From contig JAYGED010000163.1 of the NCBI GenBank assembly GCA_046582565.1, positions 1-19,399 on the forward strand: a stretch of 19,399 bases of DNA. Direction: 5' to 3'. Position numbers and translations under genes: made by a program. How positions within the stretch are numbered: the stretch's first letter is position 1; each line of letters begins with the position of its first letter. Origin of the DNA: JAYGED01 sp046582565 (GTDB taxonomy: Bacteria > Pseudomonadota > Alphaproteobacteria > JAAXGF01). Of this stretch, positions 15,155 through 19,399 are shown piece after piece. The notes beneath the pieces were generated by a model that did no database searches, was not told the DNA's origin, and was given only the letters and a program-made list of their open reading frames with translations.

Positions 15155-16297
15155 ATGAACCCCATGAAGGAGATCACGCGGTACGTTCTGTGGCAGCTCA
15201 TCGAGGTCACCCTGTTCGTGACCCTCGCCCTGACCGGCGTTGTCTGGCTGTCGCAGTCCCTGCGTTTCGTCGATCTGATCATCAACCGGGGGCTTTCGTT
15301 CTTTACCTTCGTCTACCTGACCTTCCTCCTGCTGCCTTCCTTCCTCGCCGTGTTGCTGCCGATCTCGCTGTTCTGCGCGGTGGCCTACACCTATCATCGA
15401 TTGTCCGTCGACAGTGAGATCGTAGTGCTGCGCTCCGCCGGCCTAAGCGACATGGATTTGATGAAACCGGCGCTGATCATGGCGGGAATTATGGTCGCGC
15501 TATGTTACGCCATGACGCTTTATCTTCAGCCCGCCGGGTTCCGTGAATTCAAGGATCGCCAATTCATTATCCGCGCCGATTTTTCAAGAATCCTGCTCCA
15601 GGAAGGGGTGTTTAACAATCTGGGCGACGGGCTGACGGTCTATATCCGCGAGCGCCTCTCAAACGGCGAAGTCCGGGGCATTCTGGTGCATGACAACCGC
15701 AACCGGGCACAACCGGTGACCATGATGGCCGAGCGCGGCGTGTTGTTGAAATCCGTGGACGCCCCCTATCTTTCCCTGTTCAAAGGCAACCGTCAGGTGA
15801 TGAACAGAGACCGCGGCAAGCTCAGCCTGCTTTATTTCGACCGTCACAATGTGGATTTGTCGGACCTCATCAATGCGGAGGGGCCGCGCTGGCGCGAGCC
15901 GCGCGAACGCTATATCGATGAGCTGTTCAGAGAACCCCAGGACGCCAACGAGACAGCCTATCTCGCCGAGCTGCGCGCCGAGGGCCACAACCGCCTGCTG
16001 TCGCCTCTGTACAGCCTGGTGATGACGCTGATCGCGCTGGCCGCCCTGCTCGGCGGTGAATTCAACCGCCGGGGCCGCGCCGCGCGGATGATTTTTGCCG
16101 GCGCTATCGCTGCCGCCTTTCAGGGGCTCGCCCTGGGGCTGACCTATTTTATCGTACAAATGCCCTGGCTTACGGTCTTGCCATACGCGAATGTCGCACT
16201 CTGGACGGCAGCGGCCCTGTATCTGCTGCTCTACAGAAACAAGCCGCGACGCCGGTTGATCAACCATCAGGGCCCGACTGAGATGAACGCCGTATAA
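15155..16297 (+). CDS. lptF: LPS export ABC transporter permease LptF
   Basis: A 380-residue inner-membrane permease of the YjgP/YjgQ family, half of the LptF-LptG pair that, with the LptB ATPase, pulls LPS out of the membrane. It shows three N-terminal hydrophobic helices (about 12-34, 50-78 and 103-125), a periplasmic beta-jellyroll region (about 130-300) and three C-terminal helices. The segment HRLSVDSEIVVLRSAGLS is the cytoplasmic coupling helix expected to touch LptB. Start choice is uncertain: ATG 15155, ATG 15164 (MKEITRYVLW, closest to the usual family start) and GTG 15125 are all in frame, and none has a good ribosome site. Its TAA overlaps the lptG start as TAATG. Confidence 0.93.
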   Translation: MNPMKEITRYVLWQLIEVTLFVTLALTGVVWLSQSLRFVDLIINRGLSFFTFVYLTFLLLPSFLAVLLPISLFCAVAYTYHRLSVDSEIVVLRSAGLSDMDLMKPALIMAGIMVALCYAMTLYLQPAGFREFKDRQFIIRADFSRILLQEGVFNNLGDGLTVYIRERLSNGEVRGILVHDNRNRAQPVTMMAERGVLLKSVDAPYLSLFKGNRQVMNRDRGKLSLLYFDRHNVDLSDLINAEGPRWREPRERYIDELFREPQDANETAYLAELRAEGHNRLLSPLYSLVMTLIALAALLGGEFNRRGRAARMIFAGAIAAAFQGLALGLTYFIVQMPWLTVLPYANVALWTAAALYLLLYRNKPRRRLINHQGPTEMNAV

Positions 16298-17391
16298 TGC
16301 GCCTTTCCGCCACCCTATCGGGCTATATAACCCGCCAGTTTCTGGCCAGCATCGCCCTGGTATTCGTGGTGCTGATCACTCTGGTGTTTCTGATCGACAG
16401 TATCGAGTTGCTGCGCCGCACCGGTAACCGCAACCAGGCGGGCCTGGGCACGATTATCGAAATGGCCCTGTTGCGCATCCCCTTCATGGGCCAGAAAATC
16501 ATCCCCTTCGCGGTGCTATTCGGCGGCATGCTTTCATTGATCCGCCTGACCCGGTCCCATGAGCTGGTTGTCGCCCGCGCCGCCGGCGTCTCGGTGTGGC
16601 AATTCCTGCTTCCGGGCTTGTCTCTGGCCCTGGTCATCGGCGGCCTGATCGTCACCCTGTTTAACCCGTTGGCCTCGGCCACCACCTGGCGCTACGAGCA
16701 GCTCGAAGCAAAATATATGCGCGGGCAGACCAGCCTGCTGGCGGTCTCGTCATCGGGCCTGTGGCTGCGCGAGGCTGGCTCCGCCGGCCAGATGGTGGTT
16801 CATGCCTTGCGGATTTCCCAAGAAGACATGGCGCTGCACGACACCACTTTCTATCTCTATGAAGGGGCCGATCAGTTCGCCAAACGAATCGACGCCGAGA
16901 CCGCGACCTTGGAAGACGGCTATTGGGATCTTAAAAATGTTTTGACCAGCGCGCCCAATATGATCACCGAGGCGCGCGACAGCTTCCGCCTGGAAACCAG
17001 CATGACGATCAACCAGATCCAGGAGAGCTTCGCGCCGCCGGAGACCATGTCGTTCTGGGATTTGCCGGGTTTCATCCGCACCCTTGAGGCGGCGGGATTT
17101 TCGGCCACCAAACATCGAATCTATTGGCATTCCATCCTCGCCACACCAATGCTGCTCTGCGCCATGGTTTTGATCGCGGCGACTTTTTCCCTGCGCCTCA
17201 CCCGGCGAGGCGGCACCGGCCTGCTGGTCGTGGGCGGCCTGTTCGCCGGATTTTTTCTATTCTTTCTGACCGACGTGGTGCTCGCCCTGGGCATGTCGGG
17301 CAGCATCCCCGTTATCCTGGCCGCCTGGGCGCCGGCCGGTATCTTTACCCTGCTCGGCCTTGCCATGCTGCTCCATCTGGAAGACGGATAG
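16297..17391 (+). CDS. lptG: LPS export ABC transporter permease LptG
   Basis: A 364-residue partner of LptF with the same plan: three N-terminal helices (about 15-34, 64-84 and 103-122), a periplasmic domain, and three C-terminal helices (about 277-297, 305-325 and 333-358). The opening LSGYITRQFLASIALVFVVL and the coupling segment THS/RSHELVVARAAGVSVWQFL are typical of LptG. The start overlaps the lptF stop by one base, and lptD begins three bases after its TAG, so lptF, lptG and lptD look like one translational unit. No missing domain or frame break was seen. Confidence 0.95.
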   Translation: MRLSATLSGYITRQFLASIALVFVVLITLVFLIDSIELLRRTGNRNQAGLGTIIEMALLRIPFMGQKIIPFAVLFGGMLSLIRLTRSHELVVARAAGVSVWQFLLPGLSLALVIGGLIVTLFNPLASATTWRYEQLEAKYMRGQTSLLAVSSSGLWLREAGSAGQMVVHALRISQEDMALHDTTFYLYEGADQFAKRIDAETATLEDGYWDLKNVLTSAPNMITEARDSFRLETSMTINQIQESFAPPETMSFWDLPGFIRTLEAAGFSATKHRIYWHSILATPMLLCAMVLIAATFSLRLTRRGGTGLLVVGGLFAGFFLFFLTDVVLALGMSGSIPVILAAWAPAGIFTLLGLAMLLHLEDG

Positions 17392-17394
17392 AGC

Positions 17395-19381
17395 ATGAGA
17401 GCGTTTGGCGCCGCCTTCCTGATCAGCTTGTTGATGGTGACGCCCGTGGTGGCGCAACAGGCCGGCGAGCTGGGCCTACCGATCATCCTGCAGGCCGATG
17501 AGCTGATCCACGACAACCAGAACGGCACCGTTATCGCCATCGGCAATGTGGAGGCCGCCCAGGGCGAGCGCGTTCTGCTGGCCGACCGGGTTACCTATAA
17601 CGAACGCACCAACAGGGTCACGGCGAGCGGCAATATCATCCTGCTTGAGCCCAGCGGCGAAGTGATTTTCGCCGATTATATGGAGCTTGAAGACGAGATG
17701 AAGAGCGGGCTGATCCGCCATATCCGGATCATTCTGTCCGACAATTCACGGTTCGCCGCCAATGGCGCCGTGCGCAGCGGCGGCAATCGTACCGTGATGA
17801 GCAAGGCGGTGTTTTCCCCCTGCCCCTTATGCAACGAACATCCCGGTGAAGCGCCGCTCTGGCAGATCAAGGCGAACCGCGTGGTGCATGATCAAAAGCG
17901 CCAGGAGATTACCTATACCGACGCCTTTTTCGAGCTGTTCGGCGCGCCGATCGCCTATACGCCCTATTTCTCTCACCCGGATCCCACGGTGAAGCGCCGC
18001 TCGGGCTTTCTCACCCCGTCATTCGGCAGCGACTCGCAGCTCGGCACGACCGTCCAAATTCCGTACTTCTTCAATCTGGCGCCCAATCTGGATGTAACGA
18101 TTTCGCCAATCTTCACCACCGATGAAGGGGTCGTGCTGGCCGGCGAATATCGTCAGCGTGTCGAGAGCGGTCAGTTCAGCCTGAGCGGCAGCATCACCCG
18201 GCCCGAGCGGCGCGGGGCTTCAGGCGCGGTTATCAGCGGGCGGGAAACCCGCGGCCATATCGATGGTTCCGGCTTGTTCAGGATTGACGATAGCTGGAAA
18301 TGGGGTTTCGATGTAGAGCGAACCACCGACGACACCTATCTGCGCCGGTATGGATTCGATTCCACAGACACCTTGACGTCCAATCTGTTTGTCGAGGGAA
18401 TCCGGGGGCGCAACTACGCCGCCATCAACGCCTATTCCTTTCAGGGCCTTGAGATCAACGACGATGCCGGCGATACGCCGATCATCGCGCCGATCATGGA
18501 TTACAGTTACATCGGTGAGGCGGGCCGGTTCGGTCAGCGCTACACCCTGGATGCGAATTTCATGGAGCTCTACAGAACCGACGGCACGGGAAGCACCCGC
18601 CTGGTCCTCGACGGTGGTTGGCAGCTGCCGTTCATGGGGCCCTTCGGCGATCTCTATTCGGTCAATGCGAGCCTGCGCGGCGACGCCTATTGGGTGACCG
18701 ATGTCGTCAAGCCCGATCTGAGCCGCACCAGCGGCCTCACCGGACGCATCGTGCCCCAGCTCTCGCTCGACTGGCGCCTGCCGTTGATCCGCAGCGCAGG
18801 ATCCGTGCGCCAGATCATCGAGCCCATCGTCAAGTTCGCCGTCAGCCCACATGGCGGGAACCCCAGTGACATCCCCAATGAGGACAGCCAGGCCTTCGAA
18901 TTCGACGACACCAATCTATTTAACGAAAATCGATTCTCCGGCCTCGACCGGATCGAAGGCGGCCCCCGGCTGAGTTACGGCGTTCGGGCGGGCGCCTATG
19001 GCGCCGGCGGCGGCAGCACCACGGTCTTCATCGGCCAGAGCTTCAGAACCAAGGCCGATAGCGCCTTCGCGCCGGGCAGCGGCCTGGATGGCAATCTTTC
19101 GGATTTTGTCGGGCGCATCGCCATCAGGCCCTCGAAACTGATTGATCTGACCTATCGTTTCAGGCTGGACAGCGAAGACCTCGCTTCGCGCCGCACCACC
19201 ATCGATCTGACAGCCGGCCCGGATTGGATGCGCACCCGGCTCGGCTTCCTCTCCATCGACGAAGGATCAGCCGACCTCAGCGCCATCGGACGACGCGAGG
19301 AAATCAACCTGGCGACGCGCCTGGAACTTGGGCCGGAATGGACATTCGACGCCTTTCACCGCCGCGACCTGGCCGAGAACG
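17395..19381 (+). CDS. lptD: LPS-assembly protein LptD, 3' truncated at contig end
   Basis: About 662 codons of the outer-membrane translocon that inserts LPS into the outer leaflet. A 20-residue signal peptide ends in TPVVA before QQAGEL. An OstA/LptA-like jellyroll follows (about 28-135: ILQADELIHDNQNGTV, VTYNERTNRVTASGNI). A Cys pair, C143 and C146 in FSPCPLCNEHP, is the kind of disulfide site used in LptD assembly. FFELFGAPIAYTPYFSHPDPTVKRRSGFL marks entry to the barrel domain, which continues as alternating amphipathic strands to the edge. The frame is open and clean throughout. Real sequence stops at about 19381; the last six apparent codons come from adapter. The rest of the barrel is missing here. 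Confidence 0.95.
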
Positions 19382-19399
19382 AGATCGGAAGAGCACACG
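19382..19399 (+). other. Illumina TruSeq adapter remnant at contig end
   Basis: The last 18 bases, AGATCGGAAGAGCACACG, equal the start of the standard TruSeq read-1 adapter. They interrupt the lptD barrel and are not genomic. Confidence 0.93.

Noticed and set aside
1..19399. tRNA, rRNA, CRISPR array, insertion sequence, phage or toxin-antitoxin genes
   Set aside because: I looked for clover-leaf sequences, spaced repeats, transposase motifs and paired small genes in the gaps and found none; the gaps are all under 140 bases.

Overview
The window looks like one end of a contig from a GC-rich alphaproteobacterium, probably Rhodospirillales-like. The reasons are the gene neighbourhoods (purM-purN divergent from a DUF2066 / CDP-alcohol phosphotransferase / AI-2E-transporter run; pepA-holC beside lptF-lptG-lptD), the GC-biased codon use, and the many 1-4 base start/stop overlaps. 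This placement comes from reading, not from a database search. The last 18 bases match the Illumina TruSeq adapter, so the right edge is an untrimmed assembly end and the final gene is cut artificially.

Layout. Positions 1-2814 (minus) form a coupled envelope run: a DUF2066 secreted protein, a CDP-alcohol phosphatidyltransferase and an AI-2E-family membrane protein that runs off the left edge. Positions 2912-4569 (plus) carry purM and purN, two steps of IMP synthesis; purM has no ATG/GTG/TTG start and appears to begin at ATT. Positions 4634-8956 (minus) hold, in transcription order, a frameshifted isochorismatase-like hydrolase, ndk, an M55 D-aminopeptidase and a sarcosine/dimethylglycine-dehydrogenase-like flavoprotein. 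ndk has its own good promoter and may drive the last two genes. Positions 9052-10926 (plus) encode a YheS-type ABC-F protein, possibly leaderless, that meets holC end to end. Positions 10927-12904 (minus) are pepA and holC. Positions 13042-19381 (plus) are a tight run: an atypical SDR, a TcaB9-like sugar C-methyltransferase, lptF, lptG and the first part of lptD.

How the genes fit together. The backbone is housekeeping: purine synthesis, NTP balance, DNA polymerase III chi, aminopeptidase, ribosome-associated ABC-F, and LPS export. Three accessory pieces sit inside it: the hydrolase next to ABC-F, the M55/flavoprotein pair behind ndk, and the SDR/C-methyltransferase pair between pepA and lptF. 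The last pair is the best candidate for something undescribed, because a sugar-methylating enzyme is apparently co-transcribed with the LPS transport machinery. I see no tRNA, rRNA, CRISPR array, IS element or phage gene. No gene-free stretch exceeds about 140 bases.
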